Below, one piece after another: positions 12,101-25,500 of a stretch of DNA of 64,000 nt. Origin of the DNA: Primula veris (lineage: Eukaryota; Streptophyta; Magnoliopsida; Ericales; Primulaceae). Position 1 is the stretch's first letter. Each line of letters begins with the position of its first letter. The DNA lies in contig OY821750.1 in assembly GCA_963682055.1 (NCBI GenBank), positions 26,544,402-26,608,401 of the forward strand, given 5' to 3'. The notes under the pieces are model-generated. The model was not told the origin of the DNA and made no database searches. It was given only the letters and a program-made list of their open reading frames with translations. A program made the position numbers and the translations under genes.

Positions 12101-15100
12101 GGTGTGAATAAGAGAACTATTTTGCCAAAATATTTCCATATGGGTCTTTTGTGAAAGTACATCTGTTTTTTTAAATCCATGAACTTAGTTCTAAAATCAT
12201 AAGTTAAGGCATCTTGTATCGTACTTGGCGATATTGGAAAGAATATTAAAAAATCAAGGTTTTTCTTGGTGACTACCGAATGTCAAACATCATGTTTCTG
12301 TAGGGCTTACCACCTTTACATCATTACATGCAAAAGGATTATTGTCAGATATTAAACACCTTTACATACATCATTACATGCAAAAGTTAACTTCTTAAGA
12401 TCATTATTAACAATAGGAAGTGAAGTAGATATTCAAGTTCTTGCCAGTCAGAAACATAGAACAAATTGCAGAAGAGTTTTTTGATATTTCCTTAAAATGG
12501 AAGATGCCTCTTGTGTACAAGGTGGCCTTTACATGGCTTGGGTGTCCGTTTTTTGTCATATCCTTTGTATTAAAATTCTAATCATTTTCTTTGGGTAGAT
12601 ACCTAATTTTAATAATGTTAATAAGGAATCGCAATGTAAAAGATTTGGCTAAATAATTACTGGAAAAGCCAGATTAACTTACTGCTCAACATGTCTTCTT
12701 GCAGTTCACGGTGAACCATTGCTTGCAGTAATTAGAGTGTGCTATAACATTGCACTCAACAGGTTAATTTTGTGGTCTTTTTGTCACTACTTTGACGTTC
12801 AATTCAGTATAACTGATGGTATGTATGCATACTTTATTTCAGCAAGAGTCCTATAAATCAAGCGACATCAAAGGCTATGCTAACCCAGATGATTAGTATC
12901 ATATTTAGGCGAATGGAAAGTGATCTGGTATGAATATTAAAGCTTCATCTTTTGCAGATGCAAAACAGTGTAAATGCTGACAGTTTATACTAAAGATGTT
13001 TGAAATATCTGATAGGTACCTTCAATTTCTGGATCTGCCATAAAAGAAGCTGTTTCAGAAATTAATTTAAACTCTGAAGTTCAAGAGAATGTTTCAGAAG
13101 ACCAAACTGACAAAGAATCGACATCAAGAGATTCAATTTCTGTAAAGCAAGTCAACGAAACTCCTCTGGCATCTGTTGAGGAACTGCATAATCTTGCTGG
13201 TGGTGCTGATATTAAGGTAATCTTCATCATTATGTGTGGAGAATTATTTTTAATAAAATTAGCATCGAAGTGTTAGAAAGGGGAGAAAGCCCTTACTAGT
13301 ATCTCGTAGCCATTGTTTTTACAAAATGGAAAATTGAATGAGGGTATGATTCTTTTCAATGGTTAACCTTGCGAGTTCATTTCATTGTCATGTATCTGTT
13401 TGTTCTGTAGGGTTTAGAAGCTGTTCTTGATAAAGCTGTGCATCTAGAAGATGGACAGACAAGGTATACAAATGTTGTTTACAATCTAGTTTATATTGGC
13501 ATTCAAGATTATTCTTGCATGTTTGTCAACTCTTAATTTTGAGCCTTATATTCTCTATAGAGGTATTGACCTGGAGAGGATGAACATTGGGCAGAGAGAT
13601 GCTTTACTACTTTTCCGGACTCTTTGCAAGGTTTGTTTTTTCTGTTTCTTTTGTACATTTACATTCACTTTATAAATCTGTAGATCATTATTTGTGTATA
13701 ATTTTGGCAGATGGGCATGAAAGAAGACAACGATGAGGTTACAATGAAGACACGGATTTTGTCTCTCGAGCTTTTGCAGGTTTTTTCATTAACCAGATAT
13801 ATGTTGGCACTCCTATAATATAAGTTGTGTAGCTTCAGATAAATTATCTTTGCCGCGACTCTTTATTTTTGAAATATTAGGTTTTAGAATTCTACTTGTA
13901 TGTTACACTTCAAAGGTAACTTGACACGCTCAAACTCACTATATACTTTCCTTATACTACTGCTGAAAATTCTAATGATTAAACGGAAGGAGCAATTGGT
14001 CTTTGGTCTTTTTCAGCCTTAGGTTCTGTAGTATGTACTCTTTATTATGCATGTGGAGTTCCAAACATGGAACCGAAGTTTTACTTCAAACCAAACAATT
14101 GTTTATAAATAAAAGTTACCTGGTAGAAGTAGAACCAACATGAATGACAGTTGATGTGCTACCATCTCACCTAAAAGCTTAAGCTGCTTATTTTTATTTA
14201 TTTTTAATTGTCTTCAACATGCAAGCCTCATTTGTGGCATTCTCTGAAATGAATCATGTCCAGATATTTTTTTAATTGGGTAGCACTGAGATTCTTGAAC
14301 CCAATATCTCAGCTAAAAGCTCAATCTTATCATATTCAAGAATGACCATTTATAAACCGTGTGAGTCTCTTGTCTCTAGGCTAAATGTTCAGTGTGCATT
14401 GAATTATCTACATCTTAATATCTGAATCGACTACTAATAGATATTATAAAAGAACATATATCTATTAACTAATTATGCAGATTAGCATATTGTTTTAGGT
14501 AAATATGCCTTTATTTACACACAATCTCTACTTTCTAGTATCAAACTATATTCTAACGAATTAAGTTTTTGTTTTATTATTAGTTTCTAATTAGAAAAAA
14601 GTGGAAGATGTGATTATATAAAAAAAGATTTTTGGCAAAAGGGTTATTAAACGTTTTTGTGTGCTCTACTTTACTCCATAATGCTAGAAAGAAACCGGAG
14701 TGGGGATGTACACATGGCGCATGAGTCAAAATGCCACTTCACACAGTTTTGGAATTTACAATCAACTTAAGAGGAGAATGGAGGATAATTACAGAATGTT
14801 TTAAAATATAAAGATCAGTAATTCACAACCACGGCGTACCTTACTAGAAAATATGACATGCATCTCTTTTGAAGTAGCAGGAGGTGCCACTTTACTATAG
14901 ATATTTCTGCTCGTTTTCGGTGGTTTAGATTAGTTGCTTCATCTGATTTTGATATTAGACGTTCAAATTTTGATATACTCTTTACGAGGACCAAAGAAAA
15001 GTGGTAGGCAACACTCAATTCAGTTCACCATGGATAGATAATTTTGTATGTGCATCGTCAGATTGTAGTTGCATTATTAATTGTTCAATGCTCAAATTTC

Positions 15101-16527
15101 AATATGGCTAGAAAATAATTGTGAATTACTAGGTCATACGATGACTTAAACAAGCCTGGATATCTTTTTATTGTTTTGTCAGTTTTTCGGTTCCTATGGA
15201 TGGGATTGTATGGCTGACACAATTCTAATTGACTTACATTTGCAGGGCTTACTGGAAGGAGTTAGCAATTCATTCACAAAGAACTTCCACTTCATTGACT
15301 CAGTAAAAGCATACCTTTCATATGCTTTGTTGCGGGCATCTGTGTCTCAATCCCCAATTATTTTCCAGGTTTTTCCGCATGCTAAGAACACGTTTTTTAT
15401 TTTATTGTGCTTTGTATTTTGGGTATATTGTTTTAAATAGTTTAGCTAGAAAAAAATGGCATCATTAAGAAAAGATTATTGTCAGCAATCTTATAGCAAT
15501 TTCTCTTACCTTTCTTGGCAGCATGCAACAGGAATTTTCTTGGTGCTTTTGTTGAGGTTTAGAGAAAGTTTGAAAGTACGTGCGTTTTTTACATGGTGTT
15601 TTTATTTCTCTGTTTTTGATCCATGTTTTCATATGTTTTGTTCGTCCAAGATTTTCCCTTTGATAGTTAAAAAAAGCTGCATTATCTAATTTCAGGGAGA
15701 AATTGGCATTTTCTTTCCGTTGATTGTGCTTCGTCCATTGGATAGCTCAGAATTCCCTCTGAATTTGAAATTGAGCGTTCTTCGGTTAGTTTACCTTTTA
15801 ATGCAGTAATACTTGAGCCTGTTTTTCTGTGTCCTATATTTATTATGTTGAGCTGATGCTGTTACATCTGTAATTCTTGTAAGGAATACCCCAGGTGCTT
15901 TTAATATCCCGTCATAATTTGATCTTCATTTTTCTTTTGCAGAATGCTAGAGAAAGTTTGCAAGGATTCTCAATTGCTTGTAGACATATATGTGAATTAC
16001 GATTGTGACCTTGAGGCACATAACTTGTTTGAACGCATGGTATAAATTTGTGTTTTACTTATTAACAAGTTTAATGTTAAAGTTTTGGATATAAGTCGTT
16101 AGATTCTTCCAGAAATTTTAACTCTTACATTTGATTTAACATACTATTAAGGTTACCACTCTATCGAAAATAGCTCAAGGGACGCATAATGTGGATCCTG
16201 ACTCAGTTATTTCATCCCAGATTGGATCAGTGAAAAGTTCTTCACTGCAGGTTTGTTATTTTATTCTTACCATATTTCCGCTTTGTAGTTTCTCGGTATT
16301 CGGTTATGGTTTTGTAATATATTTTTTTTATGACCGGGTAGTGTCTAGTGAATATGTTAAAATCGCTGATCGACTGGGAGACCACAAGGAGGGAGTTAGA
16401 AAAACAGAGCAAAAGTAAACAGGCTGGTGAAGGAGATATTTCATCTGTACAATCCGATGAGATAAAGAGCAATGATTTTGAGAAAGCCAAGGCTCATAAA
16501 TCCACTCTAGAAGCTGCTATTTCTGAG
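8387..16527 (+). other. BIG5: BIG5 exons 1-17 (DCB and HUS regions)
   Basis: Exon map: 8387-8489, 10312-10387, 10934-11183, 11799-11920, 12006-12064, 12705-12762, 12843-12927, 13016-13216, 13411-13463, 13561-13630, 13711-13779, 15246-15368, 15522-15575, 15696-15784, 15943-16039, 16152-16250, 16342-16527. Phases join without a break. Exon 3 holds the acidic linker and the start of the DCB fold; exons 4-7 continue it ([22 protein letters not shown]). Exon 8 is a low-conservation acidic spacer. Exon 15 holds the HUS box NYDCD. DCB and HUS mediate dimerisation and autoregulation in this family. Confidence 0.9.
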
Positions 16528-19500
16528 GTAACGGGCAAATGTGGTTTATTTTGATCATATTTGCTAAGGGGCGAACACAAAAGTGGGAGATTGCAGTGTA
16601 TATTTCCATGTGTTGAAGTAATAGGGTTGATGGCTTGATGTAGTTTTGAACAATAACGTATCATCAAATTCCAGTTTTGTACCAACCTACAATTTAGCAA
16701 TAAGTTCCCCAACCTCACATTTTTCTGTACCCCAACCTACAAAAGTTATTAATTAGTGCCTCAACCTAACAATTTCTTCTGCTTTTCTATAATACATAGG
16801 GAAAATTCCATTTATAGTGAACAATATAGAAGTAATGTGAGAAACTGATATACTAAGTATGGAAAAAAAGATGATAGATAAATATTTTGTTTACGTAAGT
16901 ATTTTGTTTCCCAATCTATATTTGTTTTTCTATCATGTAAACTTGGTGTAATAAGTTCTCAAGAACCGTAATGTTAGTGTACTAAGTGCTAATTTTGTAG
17001 TTTAGCGTACAAAATGTAACTCTGAAAAAAATATTATGCAACATCTATCAATTTTTCTGGAAGCCTTGCTTATTCGTGATGCTTTATTTTCTTTTCGAGT
17101 TCGCAGGGTTTTTATGATATTGACTTTTAGTGTAACTGTTGCAGTTCAACCGAAATTCAGTGAAGGGAATAGAGTATTTGTTATCAAATAGGTTGGTGGA
17201 AAACACTCCTGCTGCAGTTGCTCAGTTTTTGAGGAATACTCATAGTTTGGACAAGGTATACTGTAGTTTTGTTTTACGGGGAAAAAAGTAATACCCTCTC
17301 TTTCCCTAAATAATTGATCATTATTAATCTCGTATCTAAATTGTTGAAATAATTTTTTTTAAAAAATTTAATCAAATAATTTAAATGCTAAAATATACGA
17401 CCAATTTTTTCAGAATATTCGTTTCGGCAATTTAGATACGGGATTTTTGTAAGTTTTACGTACTTCCGTATGGGTCAATTATTTAGCGACGGAGAGAGTA
17501 TAAAGATAGATAGATATATGTGATTCAAGTACATAGGTCACAATCTAACATTTGTGATGACCCCATGGTTGTGAACTGAGTTACCTATTTTTCAAGGGCT
17601 ACATGAATTCGAATTCTTGTCTATTTTCTTTTTGTTATAATATTAATGTAAGATGCAACAGCATCACATTGTGATCTAAGTAGATAAAGATAAACCAATT
17701 AAAGTAACTTAGGGCCAAGGTCCAAGAGTTAGTAATTTGTATAAAGTTTCTATCTCTTTCTATGCATGGGGTTCATATTAGTAGCATTTCCTATTTCCCT
17801 TTGGTTTAGGATCTTAAGTACCATTGTATGTTGGTGAGAGATTGTGTCAACCTGTTCAAAATAGGGTTTGGACTGCCTCATACTACCTCCTATTAATATC
17901 ACTGAGAAACTGCTTCTTTGAAACTAAGTTGGTGTATTGTCATTTGTCAACGGTGTAAAAAGACTATGATTAAATTAGAATGAAGCCACAAGAGAATGCT
18001 TTCGTGAGTAATTTGGACCTTTTAATTGGATGTAGCAACAAGCAACTAATTGGCTAGTTCTAGTGTTTGTACGTTGAAGTGCATATTGTTTATTGTGCTG
18101 TTTTTGTTTGTTTGAAGGCTATGATTGGAGACTACCTGGGCCAGCATGAGGAGTTTCCCCTTGCTGTAATGCATGCTTATGTAGATTCCATGGGATTTTC
18201 TGAGATGAAGTTTGATTCTGCTATACGTGAATTCTTGAGAGGATTCAGACTTCCGGGGGAAGCTCAAAAGATAGATCGCATTATGGAAAAGTTTGCAGCA
18301 CGGTAAATGTTGATTTGCTTTAAAGATTTGATAAAATGGGACTCGTGAACTAATAAAGGCATCTATTTGCTCTGTTTGGGCATTTTAGTTGAAAACGATA
18401 CAATCAGTTTTAGGCTATACAGTAGTTGTTAGGCACACTCAGTCAACCGTAAGGGCATTAAACTCCTCTAGTTGCTGTGTTTGGTAATTTTAGTTGAAAT
18501 TGATAAAAATCAGTTCTAGGCTACAGCATTTGGTGTTAGGGTACATCTACGCACTCAGTCACCTGTTAGGGCATTGTGGTCCTTTACTGGCAAATTTGTA
18601 CATAGACCTGGTGCACTCATCTAGTGGGAAGAGTTAACAGCAGGTTGAGACATGTCTTTAAGCACCATGGCTATAAATGCCCCCAACTCCCATGAATTTT
18701 GGAGTCAATTATCCTTTTCACCTATTTTATTAGCATGTGAGCTTACAGTCACAAATCTCTTTCTTTCTTGGTTGTTCTATCATCTTTTAAATTTAAAATG
18801 AGAATCAAACCATCAAGCCACTGATTTTAAAAATTAGTATTAGGTGGTCATGCTTTTTGTTTACTTCTAATGATGAACTAACAAACACATCTATTTGCTG
18901 TATTCGGCATTTTCGATGAGAATAATAAAATCAGTTCTAGGCTACAAAAGTTGCTGTTAAGAAGCAAGGGATGTCTTGAACGGTGGCTTAAGTCAATTGT
19001 AAGGAACTTTTGGTCCTTTATGGGAAAGTTTCAGAGGGAAATGTTTGTTTTTTCATAATTTGGATTAGAGATCACAAGAAGTCTTCTTTAATTATGTGTT
19101 TTATTGTTTTATTTGACTCTAAGCATACAAAATTGAATTGGTATAACGAAAATGATTAGAATAAGGCTGCTAGGATTTTTTTAACTAATATTTCGTGTTT
19201 TCACTTTTAAACATATTTAAGCTCTTTGTTCTTTCTAATTGGTGAATGGATATTAAAGTTTGGGTATGTGTTACAGTTATTGTGCAGATAATCCAGGCCT
19301 GTTTAAGGATGCAGGAACGGCATATGTTCTTGCATATGCAGTTATTATGTTAAATACAGATGCACATAATCCATTGGTATGGCCCAAAATGTCAAAAGAC
19401 GATTTTATACGCATAAATGCTACCAACGATGCTGAGGAATGTGCATCGAGAGAGCTTCTGGAGGATATTTACGATTCTATTATTAAAGAAGAAATAAAAT

Positions 19501-22500
19501 TGAAAGACGACATCTCTGCTTTTGGTAGAAAAAAACCAGAAGCAGAAGAGAGAGGTCGACTTGTAAATATTCTTAATCTGGCTCTTCCGAGGAAAAACTC
19601 TTCAACTGATACAAAAACCGAGAGTGAAGCTATTGTTAAACAAACACAGGCTATTTTCCGAAATGAAAGAGCTAAAAGAGGAGTTTTTTACACTTCTCAT
19701 CAAATTGAACTTATAAGGCCTATGGTTGAAGCTGTTGGATGGCCTTTTCTTGCGACTTTATCTGTTACTATGGGAGAAGGAGAAAATAAGCCAAGAGTAG
19801 GTCTTTGCATGGAAGGTTTTAAATCGGGTATTCATATCACACATGTTCTTGGAATGGATACTATGCGATATGCCTTCCTAACATCTTTAGTTAGGTAAAT
19901 TCCTTCTTTCCTATTTTTTCTATTGTGGGAATTCAAAATTTTGATAAACTATTAACTGGACGTCTATAAATGTATATTTCCCAAGGACGGACAAAGAAAG
20001 TAGAACGGTTGTAGTACTAGTAATATTTAGACAGCATAATTTATATCATTTTAAAATTTAAGCCAAAAAGATAACTGAACATAGAGTTCCAGTCATACCA
20101 GAATAAAACTACCTGAGAATTCTTAGCGTCTTTTACTTTGTGCAATGCCTTGAGTGGGACATTGGAGAGAAACCTTAGTTGAATGCAATCTCCACCCTCA
20201 AATTCCACCCAAAATGCTGCCACGGCAATTGATATGGATGAGTGTGAATGCAGGGTTTTGATAGCATAGTGCAACAACTTGGGAATGTCACAATCTGAAA
20301 AAGTAGTACCGGAAAAAGACCTGGTTGAGTTATATGTATCATAGGTTTATGTTAATAATCCTGACAAAGATTTTTTAGTTGGAGTAGTTTATATGAGTAA
20401 ACATATACAATTACCATCCAAAAAGAACTGATCTTGTATGCTTGCAACTGAATGAGATTTTTTGTTCGTTTTTATACAAGTTGCTGGATGAGCTCAATAG
20501 CTGAGCGTTTTTTTGGCTACCTGGCTACTTACCCTTATATTCAGTAGTTTATACGAGTATAAATTCAAATATCATTCCAAAAAAGAACTGACTTGTTTGC
20601 TTGCATGTAAGCTGAACTTATTTGTTGGTTTATTTACAAGTTGTTAATTCAGTAGATGAGCTTAAAAGCTGAGCTTTTTTAAGTTATATTGCCTGACAAA
20701 TAGAAGTTTTGAATTAGCTGAATCTAAATAATTTTTTCTGAGTCAAAATATAACGACAGCTTATTTGCTCAAACAGTAATAGCTAAACGAACCTGGTTTT
20801 CCGCCCAAAGTTATAATTTTTTATTAATAGTTAAACTGTCAACGGAAAGGTCAGTTTTCTGGCTTTATGACCAGGGTACTTAAGTTTCAATCTTGATAGT
20901 AATTTTTTCTCATCGTATTATGTCAGATTTAATTTCTTGCATGCGCCAAAAGACATGCGTAGTAAAAACGTAGAGGCATTAAGGACCCTACTTGAGTTAT
21001 CCGACACAGAAACTAACGCCCTTCAAGACACTTGGAACGCGGTTTTGGAATGTATTTCCCGGCTCGAATATATAACATCAACACCGGGAATGTCTGTGAC
21101 TGTAATGCAAGGATCAAACCAAATATCTAAAGACGCTCTTCTTTTATCGTTGAGAGGTTTATCTGGAAAACCTGCTGAAAATGTGTTTGTGAATAGTGTA
21201 AAGTTGCCAAGTGAAGCAGTTGTGGAGTTTTTCACTGCTTTGTGCAATGTGTCGGCTGAGGAACTGAAACAGTCTCCACCTCGTGTCTTCAGCTTGCAGA
21301 AGCTTGTTGAAATTAGCTATTACAATATGGCCCGTATACGTATGGTAAGTTTTTTTCACTTTTATGAAGTGTAAAAAACTTTCAAATCTAAATTCCCTCT
21401 TTTGATTATATTATCTGAAAATGATTGTTTCCCCCCATATTAGGAGATGCTACAAAAATTAATGGAAAAGTAAGAATAGCACGTTGAGGAACTTCTGTGT
21501 GGTACTAAGTAGTTCATGAGTGGGAGATGCTACAAAAGTCTTAAAGTGAGAGAGTGAGGGAGAGAGAGTATTCGATGTTATGAGTCATGAGTGTATTTTA
21601 GTTTTCATATTTTCTGATTCTCAGCCGTTGATTGAAAAGTATTAGGGGTTGAGATACAGAGTTGTTTAAGTGTTTTTTCAAGTGTGGATTGATCCTTCCC
21701 TATATATATATATATATGTATGTATGTATATATATATATATATGGAAATGATTAATAGATATCATCAAAAGCATTAAGTTTGACATCAACATCTCAACCG
21801 TTTATTTGATGGGTTCAAACTAAAGGTTATTAATTAAAAAAAAAAGGAGAGAAGGTATATACCCATCTACTTCTCCCCTTTTTGTTCTTACCATTCTCTC
21901 GTTAACCATAATAATGCAAAATAAAATAAAATGAACTGGGGTTGTTAACCATAAAATAGTGAATTAGTATATGGTCCTCGTTCATCATCTTGTATTTATT
22001 CAAATTTCTTGATTGTTAGATACCACTACCAGTTCATTTGTTTCGAATAGAAAATTGCAAATCTAATTGGAATGGAACAAAATGTTCCTTACGTACCTGG
22101 ATTTTAATACAAGAAAGGTGACTATATAAGAATTGCTGTGTGTATTTTAATGAAAGTACAAGTTATTTCTTATATTATTAGATGTATTTTAAGAAAAGTA
22201 CCGGTGTTCAGGTGAGGTGATATATTAGACAGAGAGAGGCTCTTTGCGAGAGATGAAAGTGGGGGTTGATATATTTTATAAAATTTAATCTACACCCTTG
22301 ATTTCAAGGGTGGAGATGATTATGTCAAGTTTAATGTTTTTGATGATGTTTATATATCCTCCCCCCACCCCCTACACGTGCACACACACGCATGCACACA
22401 CATACAGTTGATGGCCGAAATTCTATAATGATCCATAAAAGACTTAAACTTACAAAGCTCAAGTGAGAAAGAGTTATCAATAGTATTGCTGTTTAGTAGA

Positions 22501-25500
22501 AATAGTTTTATCTTAAAAAAAAAGTTTACTTGTCAGAGAATATGAAATGTGCATTTTTTGATGAAGACGATGTAATTATCCATCGATCTTAACATGCTTA
22601 TTGTCATGCATGAATAAATTCTAACAATACCTTAGGCGATAATTTCGTTTTCTTCTTTAAAATTAAAATTTAATATTTTTTATTCAATTCAGGTATGGGC
22701 TAGAATATGGTCAGTCCTATCGAATCATTTTATTTCTGCTGGAAGCCATCGTGATGAGAAAATTGCAATGTATGCCATAGATTCTCTAAGACAGCTTGGT
22801 ATGAAATACTTGGAACGTGCAGAACTTGCAAACTTCACATTCCAGAATGACATTTTAAAACCGTTTGTCATACTAATGCGAAGTAGTCGAAGTGATACTG
22901 TGCGGAGACTGATAGTTGATTGCATTGTTCAAGTATGTACACTGATCAAATTATCTGTTAGATATTTGCTTTCTTTTGCCTTGTTTGTAATTATTATCTG
23001 TGTTTCAATTCGCGTGCTTCAAAGCGCCCTAAAGCTCTTTTATTGTTGTAAAGGTAAAAACTTCTCATACGTTGTGTTGGAAAGCTCAAAAAAGTAAAAT
23101 TTACGCTTTTTACGCTTTGAGATGTGCTTTTTTTTCCTTCTAAAACGTAAAGAAAACATACACGGGGATACTCTTTTGAAATCGTAAGAATTATTCAAAA
23201 TGTACTGTTTTTTTGTTTGTTAAAATGACAATATCATAATATCATGAAGTTCTTTCGTAATGATCATTCACAATATTTCTTTTTTTATAAGTTTTAAATG
23301 TCAAATTTGCATGTTATTTTATCTTTGCTTTTGTATAAATATATGTAATTTACTGTATTAAATATTGAACTTTATGAAGATGGATTATGCAATGTCTTTT
23401 TATCTAGATAGTTACTTTATGGATTTAAATATTTGGTGTATACAATCCTCATGCTTGCTGTGATTAAGTTTTATTGGAAGACTTGCAAAAACATTCTATG
23501 TGCAATTTCACCCTTATAAAAAGGGTAATTACTAATGTTGATATCATCAAAAGTTGATAAAAAGGGTAATTGCTAATGTTGATATAAAAAGGGTAATTAC
23601 TAAAAAGGGTAATGACAAATTGGAAATTAAGATTTATTCTGAAATCACAGATGATAAAATCAAAAGTTGGAAGCATAAAGTCCGGATGGCGAAGTGTTTT
23701 TATGATTTTTACAGCCGCTGCAGATGATGATCAAGAACAAATTGTTGAAAGTGCTTTTGATAATATAGAGCAGGGTGAGACATAATTTTTGTTGCTATAA
23801 GTTACCAAAGTAATTTAAATTTTACACATGTTTCACCATCTCTAACACAAACTTGTTTGCAGTTATTTTGGAACATTTTGACCAGGTTGTCGGTGATTGT
23901 TTTATGGATTGTGTCAACTGTCTAATTGGGTTTGCCAACAGCAAAAGCTCTCCTCGTATAAGTCTAATGGCTATCGCATTACTCAGGATATGTGAGGATC
24001 GGCTTGCAGAGGTAGTTTATTATGCTTAATCCGAAATTTAATTTTATAGTGAAATGTTCTTTTTCTTTGTTGTTCTTGGTCTACACATATTTTCTTTAGG
24101 AAATGTCTAATTTTTTAAAACGAGATTGGTTGAAATGGTAATGCCATAATACTAATATGTCCCGGGATTCTTTTTAACATTGATGTCTCAAGCTAAGGAG
24201 TGGAATGATTTATATAATTCGATTGACGCTTCTGTCTATTCTAAATGAATGGTAAATGAGTGGCAATGGCAGTACGCGGATGAATTTGAGTAGAGTGTTT
24301 ATTGCATGAAATGATAAAGACATGCTGCTTTGAAAATGAGGATATTATTAGTGGTACAATTGTTAATATTATTTAGGCTGGTGATTTGGATTTGAGGTTC
24401 CTACAGCCGTCTAGAGAAGATTTCTGGTTAGTCAAGCAAGAAAAAATATGATGTTTTGCGTGGATGATTTTATTAAATTCTTCATTTTTTGTGGACGTGA
24501 TGGTTAAGCGGTACGATCAGTAAAGTTGGATCTGGTCGGCTTCCAGTTAGTGCTGTAGACATCTCTAGTTGTTTCAGAAGAATTTTGCTGCTATAGAGAA
24601 TTTCAGTAGAGTTGGGGTAGGAGCAGTTTGCTTTCTTAAAAATAAACCTTTTTCTGTGAGTTTTTTCCTACAGTCTTTTTGGAAAAATGGTATAGGGGTT
24701 TCAGTTAACTTCTTTTACAGGTTAATTTATTTCCTTTACTAACTTCATGCATAGAGGGCAGAAATCTATTTATTTTTTCTTACCTGGAAAGTTCTCGTTT
24801 CTTCACCAAGAATTTCAATATAATTGGCAGTCCGTTGGGTAATTGGTACAGGTGTTTCACTTAACTTCCTAATGTAACTTCTTTAAGTTTAAATTCCTTT
24901 TTTCTCAGCTCTATGACAGAGGAAAAACTAAAAAAGTGTTTCCACTTGAAATTGATATTTTTCCTGAGTAATTTTTTTTATTGAGAGTTGGTTCAAGGAG
25001 AAATTAAGTTTAGTTGGTGCAAGGCTAGTGTGCTTTGTTATAGACGAAGATATTTCTCTGAGGTTTTTACAGTTACGAGGAAGTGAGTTTGATCCCGGAA
25101 TTTCCTCATCTCTATGCACGAGGGGGAAACTCTTTCCACGTGGAATTTATTCAGTCTGATGGAAATAGTTTGTCCAGTGGTTTCACTAAACTTCTTAATG
25201 TAGACTTTTTTGATGTTTTCTTTAGAATTTTTCCACATGGATTTCAGTTTTCTTTGAATATTGCTTACTGAGGAAGTGTTTTTGCTTTTATTTTTATCAG
25301 GGGCTAATACCAGGTGGTGCTTTGAAGCCAGTTGATGCTAATACTGATGCTGTATATGATGTAACTGAGCATTATTGGTTCCCAATGCTAGCTGGTTTGT
25401 CCGACCTAACCTCTGATCCAAGACCAGAGGTTCGGAATTGTGCATTAGAGGTCCTTTTTGACTTATTAAATGTAAGGGGTAGCAAATTCTCGTCAACTTT

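Larger units (their letters stand above)
17145..19894 (+). other. BIG5: BIG5 exons 18-20 (Sec7 catalytic domain)
   Basis: Exons 17145-17255, 18118-18302 and 19277-19894. Exon 18 starts the Sec7 fold ([12 protein letters not shown]). Exon 19 carries the catalytic glutamate codon at 18259-18261 (Glu683). Exon 20 carries the second Sec7 motif and the following HDS1 start. At the four positions known from ARNO mutants to set brefeldin A sensitivity (190, 191, 198, 208), this protein has Tyr717, Ala718, Asp725 and Met735. Confidence 0.92.

Noticed and set aside
24376..25280. Repeated words in BIG5 intron 24 (TTTCACTTAACTTC, GAGGAAAAACT and similar) as a mobile element
   Set aside because: The resemblance is patchy, without ends or duplications I can define.
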